A stretch of DNA of 64,000 nucleotides, taken from positions 10,478,001 through 10,542,000 of the forward strand of contig OW051497.1 of the NCBI GenBank assembly GCA_932521035.1, written 5' to 3'. Numbering within the stretch: the stretch's first letter is position 1; each line of letters starts with the position of its first letter. The notes beneath the pieces were generated by a model that did no database searches, was not told where the DNA came from, and was given only the letters and a program-made list of their open reading frames with translations. Shown here piece by piece: positions 10,419-23,517 of the stretch. Position numbers and translations under genes: made by a program. The DNA comes from Oscheius dolichura. Lineage: Eukaryota > Nematoda > Chromadorea > Rhabditida > Rhabditidae.

Positions 10419-13400
10419 CCGCGCGACCCGTCCGTACCGTCGTCTCCTTGCTCTGCGTCTCCCTGAAACAAATGCTCTCTATTTAAGTCTGACCTTCAGC
10501 TCCGCCCCCCAAGAGGTAAATAGAGGAACACCGGGGGAAGAAGCTGAAAGGGACTCGAACTCTGCGCAACTGAACTCAGAAAAGGGCTCATCGAGTCGGC
10601 CGACGGTCAAGACCACGCCGCGCGGAAGAAAGAGAGTTAGGCATCGCTGGTACCGCGGAGGGATATGCAAATCGCGCTACCGTGTGTCTCTTGCGCTTGC
10701 GAGGTTGTCTAAAAAAGAACATCTGTCGCGCATTTGGGGCAAAAGAAAGGGGAACAGGGAGCTACAGGTGTTCAAATCTTTTCCAAGAGCCACTCTCTTT
10801 CTACCGAAACGAAGCTCCTTCTTGCGCGGGGAACGGGGAAAGATGGTCTGTGATTGCCTGACAAGCGAAGAAGCTCTTTTGAACTAGCACCTTTTCTTCT
10901 ACTTTCTCAGAGCGGAGGGAGCGACACGTGATATAGGCAAACTCAAGTGGAAGTTTTGCAACAAAGGACAGACGTAGGTATTGAAGGAATCAAAGATTCA
11001 CCCCTTGTGATCTGATTGTGGACGGTCATTAGGGCGTCAAAGGGTCACCACAATAAATTTGTGATGAAGGCCGATGCTGAATTTAGGGGGGAGCACATGC
11101 GCACAAGTGGCTTGACATTGATGCCAATGGGAGCCTTAGTTGGATGAGACTCAAAAAGGAGAAGAGTGTTGCTCTCTCTAGGCTTTGATTGCCTTCTTCC
11201 ATTGTGTCGATTTTAGGGACCATTATACGACAAAAGACCGCATGACCCTGAGTGATAAAGTTTTTCAGAACAAAAAACAAAAAGTTCAAGAGGACGTTTG
11301 GTGGTCATTTCGGAGGAGAAATAGCCGGATGAAGATGTTGTTGACAGACTCTGTTAATCACTGAAGATAAGCTCGTGCTTCAATCACCGTTATCTTGACA
11401 GAATTGTCACTTGTTGCCTGGGGCGAAGGGGCAGTACAAACCTAAAATTGGGAACAAGCGATAGAACATCTAAAGGATTAAGAAGCACTAAGCTTCCTAC
11501 AGGGAACGGGGCGTCCTATCAGCAGAAAAGACACAATCCGCCTTTAATTGGAGATGTTGCAACTCAGCTGGGCAATTCAGTAGTTAACGGCCCACGCGAA
11601 ATGTTCGGGATTGTTTGGCAAACATTTAAATTGCGGGTGGGGAGGGCAGTTTTATTGGAAACAAAGCCAACTGCCCTTTAAATTTGCCTAGCGAGGGAAC
11701 AAAAAAGAAGTTCCGCTCCTTGCACAGTACTTGACACACCCTGTTCAGTAGCGACAATCTCGAAAAAAGCATGAGTAAGAGAAAAAGTTGACACACAAAT
11801 GCATCACGAGAAGACATCTGATTTGAATGAACGCCTACGGCTTTTTTTCTCGAAAAGTTTATGGTATAGTTCTATGTTTCAACGGATCCTCTTATTCATT
11901 CCATTTTCTGCAGGGTCGTGAAAAATTGATGATGATGAGAGGGATGTGACCATGCTCTCTTATTCCATTGTTACCAATTTTATGGGAAGGAGGAAGAGGA
12001 AGAAATACCCGGAAAGGGGCCGACTTCTTGGAACTAGTCCCTCGCACGGAATAGAGAGGCAATTTTATGAAAAAACGAAATTGTTATCGCTTTTTCTTTG
12101 TTCGTAAGTCTATCGGCAAAGGTGTGATAGAAATGTTGCGAAGAAGAAGAAAAACGTAGTTATCGGTTGTTCCACTAACATTGTTGCCCGACAGCTTGGA
12201 TGTGATAAGGCGTGATTCAAGTGGTTTTTTAGGTGCAGCTGGTGAAAGAGAGGGAGAACTTAGTAGTCAAAACGGACAGAAAAAATGATGAAAAGCAACA
12301 AAAGGAACTGCTCAAATAGGAAAAGAGCTCTGACAGCTGAATAAAGCGTCATAAAGTGTGTTGATGCCCTGCTGGAAAAAGAATGGAATAGAATAGGCAG
12401 GAGAGAAGAGAAGAGCGCGAAACATTAGAAGTGACAAAATACACCGGGGCCGGTGATAAATGATCCCGTCGGCGATGTCTCCCCCCAAAAGTAAGTGACC
12501 TTAAAAAGGGAAGAATTGTTCCCAAACGGTTGCAACAAATTTCTGACAAATTGGTTGTCCTGATTTCGAGAAGTGAAAGGCAAAAATGTGGGGATGATCG
12601 TTATGGGGATTTCTGGTAAGACTAAAGAACTAGGAGAGAGGCTCCTGAGTATGGCAAAGTACGTTAATGACGGCTATTTGGAACGACGACTGCTAAAAAG
12701 CAGCCATTAAGCAACTGATTAGGCATCCGTCAGTACTGCCACCTCGGAATTCGTGATAGTTCGAAAAGAAGCCGGATTACTACCTCCCCGTGGGTCATTT
12801 ACAACCCCTTTAAAGCACCTCATCCTCGTGGATGCGTGGTTCTAAAGTCATAAGTCATAGCGCCGTTAGTCGGGATGTTATGGGAGGAAAGGCGGGGGAA
12901 CAACAAGGTAGCGGGGAAGAAGAAAAAGAAATGGTTTTGTTCGTTGATCATCATTGTCGCGCAAAAGGATAAGTCAGTATAAATGTTTCCTTTAAATGTT
13001 ATAGAGAGAATGAAATAAATGATGATGCCGCGCCGAGATGCGGGGTAACCTCCTCTTCGCAACGCATATCTCTGCATCTCATGATGGATGGTATTATTAC
13101 ATGCCACTCACAAATGCACTATAGACTGTCTCAGCTTGTTCTTATGATCCAAGATTGGAAGAAGAAGAAAAAAAACCAGGCGGTAGAACGGTCAAAGGAG
13201 GAAGAGAGCGGAGAGAAAAAACGACTGTACACAAAATGTAACAGCTGATTGATATGATAACGAAATATGACCCCTTAGAATAGAAAAATTGGTTTGTAAG
13301 GTTGGTGAAAGGAGGAGCGGAAGGGGGAATGATTAACAGCGGCTAGAAGAAGAGGTTGGGAACATATGGATAACGAGCGAACGTAGATCTTGCAAATCCC

Positions 13401-14513
13401 TGGCGTGCAACGTATCAGATTGTAGGAACATGTGATGAGGAAGAGGATAAGGTAGCCGGGCAGAATACCCTCAGGGCAATAAGTATCAGAAGGAAACATC
13501 TTTCAGGGCGCAGCAAGCACAAAGTGGGAGCGTCGCGCAATGAAATGAAAACCATGCGACAGTATCAATCACGGCGCCTTGGAGACTGGAGGCTACTATG
13601 GAAAGGTCGCAAGGCTTTGCAAGTTGGCGGACAAGCCTTGGCCTTTGTGACTTTGTCCAGTCTTTGGAAGAGTTATGCGTAAATATAGCCGCTCCCTGCA
13701 ACCGTCTATGATCAACAGGAAATGGCTGAGGATGTGGAAACATCTGGATATTTTCATCCCTCACCGCCCTCCTCTGTCTTTTAGAGATGACAACACCACG
13801 AGCGATGGCTTTTGGAAAATATCAGACTATATGGGGCGAGTCGCCCACATGTAGTTTCTCACTTACACTCGGGGCTCGTGAATCAGGGAGAAGCTCGATA
13901 ATGACTTCACATTTACGTAGTCATGACTCAGAATGACAATAGTCTACGTAATCATGGGAGCCTCTTTCTTTTTTATAGTGATCATTCACTATTTTCCTCA
14001 TATTTAGATGGCCAAGGACGAAAGGTGACCCCGAGAGGGCTTGACATAGTCATTTGTGACATTTCCACCTAATACATATTAGTCGCGGTAAAAATTTTTC
14101 CCTACTGTGATCTTCGACTATTAAGAAGGAAGGTCAAGGGAAAGAAAAGAAACCTCACCTTGTTTATAAGTTAGAGGAGGGGAGGCAGAAACATTCGGCG
14201 AACAGATGTCAGCTGGCTGTGGTTCCTTTCCGAGCGGGCAGACAGAGTGCATGAAAATTTGTTTTAAGCTCGTCTCAATGGGTCAACTTTACGCCCCGCT
14301 CCCATTTTGCGTAATTTCCCCAAACTTACTTTTGAAGGGGGGTTTATATCATTTTGTATGGGAATTCTTCAATATTTATTAATAAATAGGATCGGTTACG
14401 GAGAGACACTTAAAGCATTATCACTGAACATACGTTGACATACGGAATTTTGAATAAATTAATGAGTGTCATAGCAAAGTGAAATAAGCTGTACAAAAAT
14501 GACATAATTTTAG
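10402..14513. other. Four-kilobase intergenic region, no gene recognised
   Basis: This stretch lies downstream of Arp2 and upstream of the CRIM1-like gene, both on the minus strand. Open frames here (for example 11448-11681 +, 12820-13107 -, 13486-13764 -) are short and show no domain, signal peptide, splice-linked continuation or repeated pattern. A large regulatory region for a developmental BMP modulator is plausible. I cannot exclude a noncoding RNA or a fast-evolving small gene. Confidence 0.4.
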
Positions 14514-16497
14514 TTATTTGCTGTAGCCGAGTTTTTGGAAACAACGAGCAAGACCTTCCTCTTCATATTCGGTTTTAGTCACCCAAAAGTCCTATAAAGA
14601 AAAAAAAATGGATGAAAAGAAAAGGAAAATAAGACTCACGTCACGATCACGCATAAGTTGAGCTAGGACAGCTCCACCATTGAAAACTATGTGCTTACGA
14701 CGAGGAGGTGCCTCAATCCGGACCTTGAACTTCTGCAAAAAGAGGGAGTTACTCAGATTCCAATAGCATTTATCACGCCGACGCCTTAACTGGTTCTCTA
14801 AGACATAACGCCCAATTTTATAGCGCGAAAGACATTCAAAGGAATTATGTTTCGGCTTGGAGAAGGACTTCTGACGTATGTCTTCTTTTTTCTCGGGGGG
14901 CTAAGGTCAACTTCTTTCCCGTTGCTACTGTTTGCTGATGCAAATCACATTGAGAACAGGCGCAATCTCGGCCACGATGGGCCTGGACCACCGCAGCGCA
15001 ATTGTCCGCTTCTATTAAGCAAAGATGTGTACACACAATGATGTTTGGCAGAGATGGCTCGTATTGAAATGGAGATGGAGAAAACTTTTTTGGGAGAAGG
15101 GAGGGAAATTCTTACCTCGAATTGTTCTGGTTTCCCTTTTGCTATGCGGTCGAAGTAGAGCTGCTTGATTTCTCTTTCTAATCTGCTGGGCAGTCCTGGG
15201 TACATTGTTGTCCCACCAGAGAGGACAATGTGCTTATAGAAATCTAGTCTGACATCTAAAAAACAGAAAATAAAAAGAGTGGGTTGAATTCTAACCGATG
15301 TCTGCAGATTGGATAGTGTTGAACAGCATCTCGGCCAATCCTGGTCTCTCACTGTCGATCAAATGTGGTTGGAAGAGGCATTCAGGGGCTTCGAAGCGCT
15401 CTCCAGCAAGACGAACCATGCGGCCATCAGGTAGCTGAACAGGAATTGCTTAAAACTAAAAATAAATGTGTACCGCATAGTTTTGGTTTAGGACTGTTGT
15501 CTCCAGAGCGAGCTTTTGCTCTTGCTCGACATCGTAGGCGACGTAGCAGAGCTTCTCCTTCATTTGTCTGACTGTTTCGAAATCAGCAGAGTGATTAAAG
15601 TTGTAGCCCCGGAGGAGAAGCAGCTAAAGCCAGATTTATAACCAAGTCACGGATGTCCCCCACCTTGATAAGATACTTGGTGATGTCACGGCCAGCAATA
15701 TCCAACCTCTTGGTAAGGGTGGGGTTAGCGTAGCCTTCGTAGACGGGACAGATGTGGGTGACTCCGTCCCCAGAATCGACAACAACCCCCGTAAGCAATC
15801 CCTGAGCATAAAGAGTGAGCACAGCCTGAAGAGGACAGTAGAAAAGGGGGATATTCGAAGGGAACCTGTACGGCCACATAGATTGAATGGAATCCATATT
15901 GTTCGAACATAACTTGAAGCATCTTTTCTCTATTGGAGTGGGGATTCATTGGGGGTTCTGTTAACATCAACCGACAGTCCTGAAATCACGTGCGTACTAG
16001 ATTATTAACTTAAAAAACTGGTTTGCTTTGCTAATCTCTAAATAGGGACACGCAGAAAAGGCAAAAAAGGAAATCTTTACCTTTGGATCGATATCTAGTC
16101 TCTCTGGACCGAAGGTGTGGTCCCAGACAACTCCCATGTCGTCCCAGTTCCGAACGATTCCATTATCCATGGGATAGGATATATCCAACATTTGCCGTAG
16201 TTGGGAGCATTCGTCACCGACCATGATATCCTAAAATTACAATTTTAAAGTACCATGGAATAAATAAATATTAAAGAAACGGGTAAATGGTTACCTTGAT
16301 TTCAATATTCCCAATTTTGTTGGTCGATCTGATAATTGGTCTCCCTACCATCGAAGGAAAGATATGTGAAGGGAAGTGAGCACCACCAAAACCACATTTT
16401 ACAAACTGGAAATATTCTTGGTAAAATAAAAGAAGAATGAAGGACTTACCCCGGATCCATTGTCAACTACTACCAGCTTGCGACCGCTGCTGTCCAT
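14514..16497 (-). CDS. ARP2: Actin-related protein 2 (Arp2/3 complex subunit)
   Basis: Arp2 with Arp3 forms the pseudo-actin dimer that nucleates branched actin filaments. The protein starts [16 protein letters not shown] (phosphate-binding loop 1) at 16497 and continues [93 protein letters not shown] (phosphate-binding loop 2), [30 protein letters not shown] and the end FQKLGYSK with TAA at 14516-14514. The blocks GDECSQLRQ and DNGIVRNW are typical of Arp2 rather than conventional actin. About nine exons are joined by introns of roughly 40-100 nt, with one longer intron near 14730-15115. TTTCAG lies 16 nt before the ATG. Nothing looks damaged. Predicted length is near 395 residues, as usual. 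Confidence 0.95.
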
Positions 16498-16520
16498 GGC
16501 GCAAGAAATAACCCTGAAAT

Positions 16521-16580
16521 TAACAGTAAAATAACAGTAAAATATAAAGTAACAGTAAAATATAAAATAAGTAAAGTAAA
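16521..16580. repeat. Short tandem repeat (TAACAGTAAAATATAAA-like)
   Basis: About three degenerate copies of a 17-18-nt unit built on AACAGTAAAAT are followed by AGTAAAGTAAAG. The tract begins 23 nt upstream of the Arp2 start codon, just outside the TTTCAG acceptor, so it lies in a 5'UTR intron or outron. It is AT-rich and may simply be slippage-prone intron sequence. Confidence 0.6.
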
Positions 16581-17967
16581 GAATAGATGACATTTAAAAA
16601 GCGAAGTAGGCTGTGATATAAGACGGTTATTATCGATTTGCGTTATTGGGCGATAGCGGACAGAAGGCCAGCATTACACAAAATATTGGCATATCTTACG
16701 TTTTCCCCTCTCAATATTAGAAGTTGAAATTTAGTAAAGAAAATTCCTTTGTAAGTTAAAAGAACAAAAGACAATAGGTAAAAGTGACAATTTTGGGTTG
16801 ATTCATCAAAAGAAAATGTACCGGAAGAGCGAGTCAGTTGCCAAAGAAATAAAACAGATTTTGGAAATGAGCTATTACTTTCTATTATGTCGAATTATTT
16901 ACTCAAAAATATGCAAAATAAACTTCTGCCCAAATATGGTATAAACTGAAAACGAAATGGAGGAAAGTTGCGTGTTTGCTAAACGCTGCTATGACTCACA
17001 ACTGTTGATCTGGAGACCGACAACTTCCTCCTAATCTACAGTAAGAAAAATATAAACAAACTGATGATTAAACCCAATTTACTGGTAAAAAGAGAAAGTA
17101 AATTCAAACTGTTTAGCTTGATGAATAAGACTGAATGACCGCTACAATCGCAAATCCGTAGGTATCAAACGGTAACCCCATTGCGTACGCGGCAAACACC
17201 GTATCGCAAAATGTGTACCGAATTACAAGAATCACTGTTTTTGACAATCAATCTAGTGAGTTCATGCTTAATCGGGATTTATAGTGAAATGATGGAAATT
17301 ATTATTAAGAAACTTTGAAAACCAGTATGGATAATTGTAGGTAATCATTATTTTGGAAGAATAAGTGACTTACAGTAATATTTATGCTATTTTTAGGTAA
17401 CTATTGGAGTAAATAGTACAACAACCGTCCCATTGACCCCATTTATCCAAACGAGATTGCCAGTGGCGCTGTTGTGACCTGAGAAGTGATTCGTGGTCGC
17501 CCGATTGAGTCAAATACCCTGAATCGGACTGGAACGTGTTCTCCCAACCCGCGGGTGGTAGCCATAACCGTTTTTTGTTATTGTTTGTTCTCCGGAATAT
17601 TCAAAACTTCTTCGACAAGCCTCTAGGTTATCGGCCCCCACTATCTTTTTAATAGCTCTGCACTGTCTCCCCCACCTACTCCCTCTCTCATTCACAGCCA
17701 CCCTCTGGCTTTTTTCCCTGCTATCAGTCATAACTGAGTGAATCTTTATTGCCTCGTCTATTTTCTATTTTTATCGGGCTGACGACTTTCATCAGTGAGT
17801 GAGAGTCACTGACTGATAAATCTAAACGGAAAAGTCAGACTGTCAATTTTGACCCTATGGAGCGGCTGTTTATTGAAGGGTAGAGAGTCAAAACGTCTAC
17901 TTTATCTTCACCGACTGCTGTGGTGTTTTTACGCTGAGACTATCACTCCGCACTTGCGTTATCGGCA
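16581..17967. promoter_or_regulatory. Divergent intergenic region between Arp2 and the LGR gene
   Basis: About 1.4 kb separates the divergent starts of Arp2 (-) and the LGR receptor (+). It must contain both promoters. The only structured element I noted is the inverted repeat at 17791-17817. There is no convincing open reading frame. Confidence 0.45.
17791..17817. repeat. 12-bp inverted repeat with 3-nt spacer upstream of the LGR gene
   Basis: ATCAGTGAGTGA, GAG, TCACTGACTGAT: the two 12-nt arms are complementary at 11 of 12 positions. The element sits about 150 nt before the LGR start codon. As DNA it resembles a dimeric factor site; as RNA in the leader it would form a stable hairpin. No specific factor can be named. 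Confidence 0.5.
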
Positions 17968-20900
17968 ATGCGAATAACGCTATTGATCCTCTTCTTTTGC
18001 TGGTCTCCTATTCAAATTCAAACCTTTCATCACTCCCCTCAGCCCTCACAGCGATTTCTCACAAAGGTAAGCGTCTTTTCTGGATTTATACAGTATTCCC
18101 TTTACAGAAATCTTGTAGATTTGATGGAGATGGATGTAAATGTGTACATAGACAGACGGAATGTTGTTGTAAAGGAGCCGGTGTAGACTCCTTTCCCTCA
18201 AATTTAACCTCTTCTGTGAAGGTCTGAAACCCCTTTCTTCCGGTGTAATAATCCATACAGAGTCTGGTAATGTATAATACGAGTATAACTAAAATTGAAG
18301 CCAGCTACTTTCAACCCTATTTAAATTTGGAAGACATGTAAGTAGCCGCTATTTGTACCGTCAAAACAAATTCAGTGACTTGTTTTCCCTTCCCCATCTA
18401 GAATATTTTGATGGAACTGCTCTTAGAAATCTTACCCACTTGAGGAAGTTGTAAGTGTACAGGTTGTTACAAGCTTCCTGAGGATATTTATAGCTCTTTG
18501 ATGTACTGTAAGCAGCTGAAGGAGATCTCCGGAGTGTTGATTGAAAAGAACATTAAGCTACTCTCCTTGTGGGTTCTGGATCAGATTACAGTATTCACTT
18601 TTCGCTATTTCAGGGTACTCATGGAGAATAGTCTCAAAATGATGCCTAAGTTGCAAATGAGCCCAGCTCACAAGTTGGAAATGGAAGTTGACCTGTCTCA
18701 CAATGAGGTAAGCCCTCCGAAAGCCATGAATATTTATTGCAGATATCGTATATTGGAGACGGAACAGTTAGCAGTGTTCGAGCCAAAACATTTCGATTGA
18801 ATCACAATAAATTGACACAAATAGCCGGTTTCGCCTTTCGTGGAAGCAGTTTTTTTCAATTGTAAGCGCCCTTCAATCAGAAAAACTGGTTCAGATACTT
18901 AAATGACAATGTGGATTTGGATTACTTGTCCGTAGATTGCTTTCGGGATGTTCAGGAACTGCATCATCTGTAAGAATTGGGAGAATCCTTGAGGGAACAG
19001 AAATCTTTAGGGATCTTTCTGATACCTCAATTAACGAACTTCCAATCAACGGGTTAAAGAATTTAAAGTCATTGACCTTGAGGAATGTTCCAAACTTGAA
19101 ACGGCTTCCTTCTGTTTTGAGCTTTACCCATCTGGAAACGGCGCATTTCACTTATCCTCATCATTGCTGTCTTTTTAAGGTTAGAGCATCATTTTCTCAT
19201 TTTATATGTTGCCTACAGTATGTTGACGATGTTGTGGAAGGAGAGAATGGGATGTATAAGAACAACATGAAGGAAATACACCATAGAATGTGTATCGAAA
19301 GAGAAAAGACGACGAAAGTCCGAAGGGTACGAAGACAAAGCTCTGTTGCATCTACCCCCATGCCTGAAATTATGTCATGGTTCGATCCCTCTTGGTTTTT
19401 CCCCGAATCTGGTGATGCTGAATCAAGTGATGACGAGGATGAACTCCCAGGTATGACAAAAAATAATGACCCTAAAGGTTCTACAGAATTTCCGCCGGGA
19501 GAAATAGGTGTCTCCAAATGTCTATCAGTGGCCGTGGATACTTCCGTTCGGAAGTTCTACCACAACATCACATGCACCCCTCAACCGGATACCCTAAACC
19601 CCTGTGAAAATATTGTCGGTTACGGACTTTTGAGGAAAGCTATCTGGATCATATGGGTGCTGGCTATAATCGGGAATATCTGTGTCTGGCTGACTTTAAC
19701 CTTGGCATACGAGAGAAGGCTTCAAGTCCACTATCTGTATATGTTTAATCTGTCCATTGCGGATATGATCACCGGGGTCTATCTGGCCATTCTTGCTACG
19801 GAAGATGTCCTCACTTCTGATGAGTTCTACCGTCACGCCGTCTGGTGGCAAACAGGATGGGGGTGTGAAATCGCTGGCTTCTTGGCCGTCTTTGGGTCAA
19901 AACTCAGTATCATTTCAATGTTTTTGATAGCCTTTGAAATGGCTTACAATACGAAGTAACCTTATTGTTTTCATCGTCTATTAACAATTTTTAGGATGAG
20001 CTTCTTTGGTAAACGACTCCCTCCCAAGGTTGGCTGGCTTCTGATAGCTATCGGATGGATGTTCGCCATCGTTATGGCTAGTCTCCCAATCATGGGCATC
20101 TCCAGCTACAGTACAACGAGTATCTGTTTACCACTTCGTGTCAGCAACTTCTGGGATCGGGTAACTCTGTTCTTCGCCCTTGAACCGTGAGAAAACACAG
20201 GCTTACATCATTTTTGGTCTCATGTTCAACTTGCTCTCATTTGCGGGAATGGCCGTGTGCTATGTACTTATCATTTGCATGTTGAGAGATCCCTCGACAC
20301 CTTCGAGGGCCGAAGACAAGGCTATAATCACCAAAATGGCGTTGTTAATAGGAACTGATGCCATTTGCTGGTTCCCAACTCTCTTCTTCGGTCTAACTGC
20401 TGCGGCCGGAGTTCCGCTCATTTCCATTTCAAACGCGAAGATTTTTCTAGTGTTTTTCTTTCCTATCAACGCGTTTGCCAATCCATTCCTTTACGTGTTT
20501 TTCACAGAGGTAGAGTGTCATAAAATGATAAAGTAATCGCCACGTGACTTAGGTAATCCAACGGAAAGTGAAAAATAAGACGATGCCTGTCTTGAAGAGG
20601 ATTACAAGCACACCTCAAGTGGCATTAAAGTGAGTGGGGAAAATATTACCAGACGATGTTATATTTAGTTCCCTGTCTAATTTCTACCATTCTCAACCAC
20701 CAGGAAAACGAGACGACGCCTGCAGTCCTACCAGACTTCAGGTTACCCAGGTCGGAGCTGGGAGGTATCTCAGATATTTATTTCAGATGACCTCGCTCAG
20801 TTCAACCCCGAGGGGATCCAACTGCTCTTCTGTTCAACGGACGGTTGATTCATTAGACGGTCTCAATCTAGCGGATCTTCATATCAGAGAAAGGTTAGTT

Positions 20901-21617
20901 GGAGGGACGAAGACATTCCAAGAAGTTTTTGAGGGAGTGAAGATAAGGGTGTTTTCGTCATTATCTTGAAAAGAGGGCGCTACCGGAAGGAAAGGAATTT
21001 TCCAGGTCACCGAGAGTATCATTCCAAGATGAGGTGTCCTACTCCTCCTACAGTCATAGATCTTCCGCTGAGTCATCCAGGAGGTCTTTTGCTGTACCGA
21101 AAAGAATATCTGCCATTCCAGAGGTATGCCCACTTTAGGTAAAATATGAGGTTGTTTACAGGTGTCAGACTTGTCAGAGCATTCAAGCGATAGCCACCAT
21201 GAGCACGTACCCAAGACGGAAGTCAAGGTGAAATTAGCCTGTCAACTTTCAACAAAAATGTTTAGGCTTCTCGTTTCAACTGGAGCAGAATACTGTCAAG
21301 GCATAGGAACGAGAGCAGCAAAAGTTCTGGACAAGATTCTGGTAGGGGAAGTATAACATCCACAGCCACGGTTAGAAACCCCCAATTTGAAGAAGAGCTT
21401 TGTTCAGAGAGATACGGAAAGGAATTCATTAGTGAGCACTGGGACCACAGATGGAGAACACAATCAAGACAGCCCCCGACCAACTAATGAAGAGAAATTG
21501 TTGTATTTTAAACGGAAATTCAGTCCCATACCACGGTTGACAGACCGACGACAGTCGGCTCCCTTAATTATGCCCACGGTTACGGTTACGGAGTGCTCAG
21601 AAGGATCTTCAAATTGA
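17968..21617 (+). CDS. fshr-1: Type A leucine-rich-repeat GPCR (glycoprotein hormone receptor-like, FSHR-1-like)
   Basis: This is a receptor of the LGR type A family (vertebrate FSH/LH/TSH receptors, nematode FSHR-1). A signal peptide (MRITLLILFFCWSPI) is followed by a Cys-rich N-cap (CRFDGDGCKC...CCCKGAG) and leucine-rich repeats over 18300-19150. The hinge holds the diagnostic block around 19000-19170: FRDLSDTSINELPINGL, LKRLPSVLSFTHLETAHFTY, then YPHHCCLF. The 7TM domain runs from about 19620 to 20510: LQVHYLYMFNLSIADMITGV (TM2), GWGCEIAGFLAVFGSKLS (TM3), CLPLRV, KMALLIGTDAICWFPTLFFG (TM6) and FPINAFANPFLYVFFTE (TM7, an NPxxY variant). A 40-nt intron splits SNFWDR from AYIIFGL. A Ser/Thr-rich cytoplasmic tail ends at TGA 21615-21617. 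The usual ERW/DRY motif after TM3 reads FEMAYN, so the conserved Arg is missing. Some LRR exon limits are uncertain. Confidence 0.88.
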
Positions 21618-23517
21618 CTGCTGCCATTATTTCTCGCCAAGAGATTTTCACTTGAAAAACGTGTTGTTGTCGGGTTCTAAACTTTTGAATGAAACGTGTA
21701 GTTTATGGCGTTGTTCCCTGAAGTTCCCTGAGTGTCTGCACCAAATAAAATGTCCAGAAGGCGCTCAATCCTCGTTGGTATTCGACTCATGTTTCTCAAT
21801 TACAACTTGTCCTTCTACAGCCTACTTTGCTCTCCCGGCCGTCTTAAAATAAAATTAGGCCAAATGGTTCATTTTCGTTTTTCTGTTAGCAACATCCCAA
21901 AAACATTTAGGAAAATGCCTAATTAATTTCAATTTTCTCTTCTTCTATTTAACATCGACTTTATGCACACCCTTTTCTTTCTCCTTGTCAGCATTTCGTA
22001 ATATCTTCTATCAGTCTGAGCTGATCCAAAATGTAGAAGTTTGGTACTTAAGATTGATGTAGACAACAGCCGAACTTGTCAGCTCTGGCTGTGAAAAATG
22101 GGGCGATCGCTCGCTGTGCAAAAAGACAACGGAATCTGCTCACAATTCCTCTTTCTTAATAATAGAGCCGTGATGTGGCTGTTTTCTGAGATACAGCTCC
22201 ATTATTTCCGCTATGGTCGTTATGACATAATCATTAGTGACTCCGAGAGACTAGGATGTTTCGTAGGTAATCCCGCTGGTTTGTTTCCTGCTTTTTCTAC
22301 CTAATTGTTGCTCAGAAAGCCATAAAAAAGCGCATTCATAGAGCCAGAGTCGTTTTAAATGCTCTTATTAACTCAGGGCCTTGTTAGTCATCTTCTCGTG
22401 TTTCTTTAAACTTGTGCTTTGTTCCACTCTATAAAATTTTTGATCAGATACAGCAAACAGCTATCTACCTGAAAGAAATCTGTAGTGGTATCTTCCAGGA
22501 GACTTGGTTTCGCCAGTTCTGACCGAATTACCATAATAGAGTGAATTTGAATTCTGTTATTTGTGTTGAAATATTGTAGCTCGCCTTTGTATTTAGTCTT
22601 CTTAGAACAACTGACCTCAAAATGAGCTCAACTCTGTTTTCAAACTGTTTATATCCCGCTCTTTTCCTAATTAAATTACGGAATGTTTGCCCTTACCGGT
22701 TTGTACTTTCAAATCTTTTTAGTACTTGGCCTTGGCGCCTTGCTCCTTTGGTCGGTATAAGTATTAGTTCTGCTACTACATCCATTATTCCAACTTCACC
22801 TGCCTTTCATCATTTTCTCGTTCATTTGGATTTTCCTCCATGTTGTTTGGAAAGCAGTCAAGTGCTTTCTCCAATTTGCCTAATAATGATGTTAAAAAAC
22901 GTCTGAGAACGTGTTTGTTCCCACCCGTGTTCATACGAGTCATGCTAGTATATGAGATCCGGTACTCACACCCACGTGCACTTGTTGTCTTTGCCCTTTT
23001 AATTGTGGCTTTGCTGTTAAAATAAGTAGTCATATGGCTGCCTCCGATTCTCTTCTAGTCGCTTACAGTAGGAACTACCACAGTTCCGAAGAAAGTTTAA
23101 TCTAATAAATTCTAGCGATAGAGCCGGAGCAGCATAATTGCCACTTGACGTGTGCCATTCTCATTAAATTGAACTAGACAAAGCGGGAATTACTCCCAGG
23201 GCGAGCGGAGGTAGATCGCTTACCCTAGCAGTAGTTAATATGTTGGAAATGGTTATTTTTCAACTACCCATCTAGTTAATTGTCCTCTTTCGCTTCTTCC
23301 ATTAAATGAGCAGCTGCCAGTCCTAATATCTTCTGAAGCCACCGGGGGGAAATATTATGGCAATAGCTTTACTTTCTTACCATCTTAATATGCCTATTCC
23401 AGGCTGTTTTCAATCGTTGTGTCCTTATGACAAACATCTTCTTTTAATATTAATTCGAACTTGTTTCTTCTTCCTCGTTCTATGCCCTCTTTTCTCATAT
23501 CCTCTTATTTTCAGGAT
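21618..23517. other. Intergenic region between the LGR and gustatory-receptor-like genes
   Basis: About 1.9 kb of AT-rich sequence, holding the 3'UTR of the LGR gene and the upstream region of the next gene. Short open frames such as 22622-22906 (+) show no recognisable feature. ATTTTCAG at 23507-23514 immediately precedes the next start codon. Confidence 0.4.

Noticed and set aside
13486..13764. 92-codon minus-strand frame in the Arp2/CRIM1-like gap
   Set aside because: No signal peptide, motif or splice-linked partner; its length is within chance expectation for this composition.
20160..20210. Apparent stop inside the LGR 7TM domain (ALEP stop)
   Set aside because: The stop falls within a 40-nt intron; splicing joins SNFWDR to AYIIFGL in frame.
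22622..22906. 94-codon plus-strand frame after the LGR gene
   Set aside because: Hydrophobic but without a matching family or neighbouring exon; probably 3'UTR or intergenic chance.
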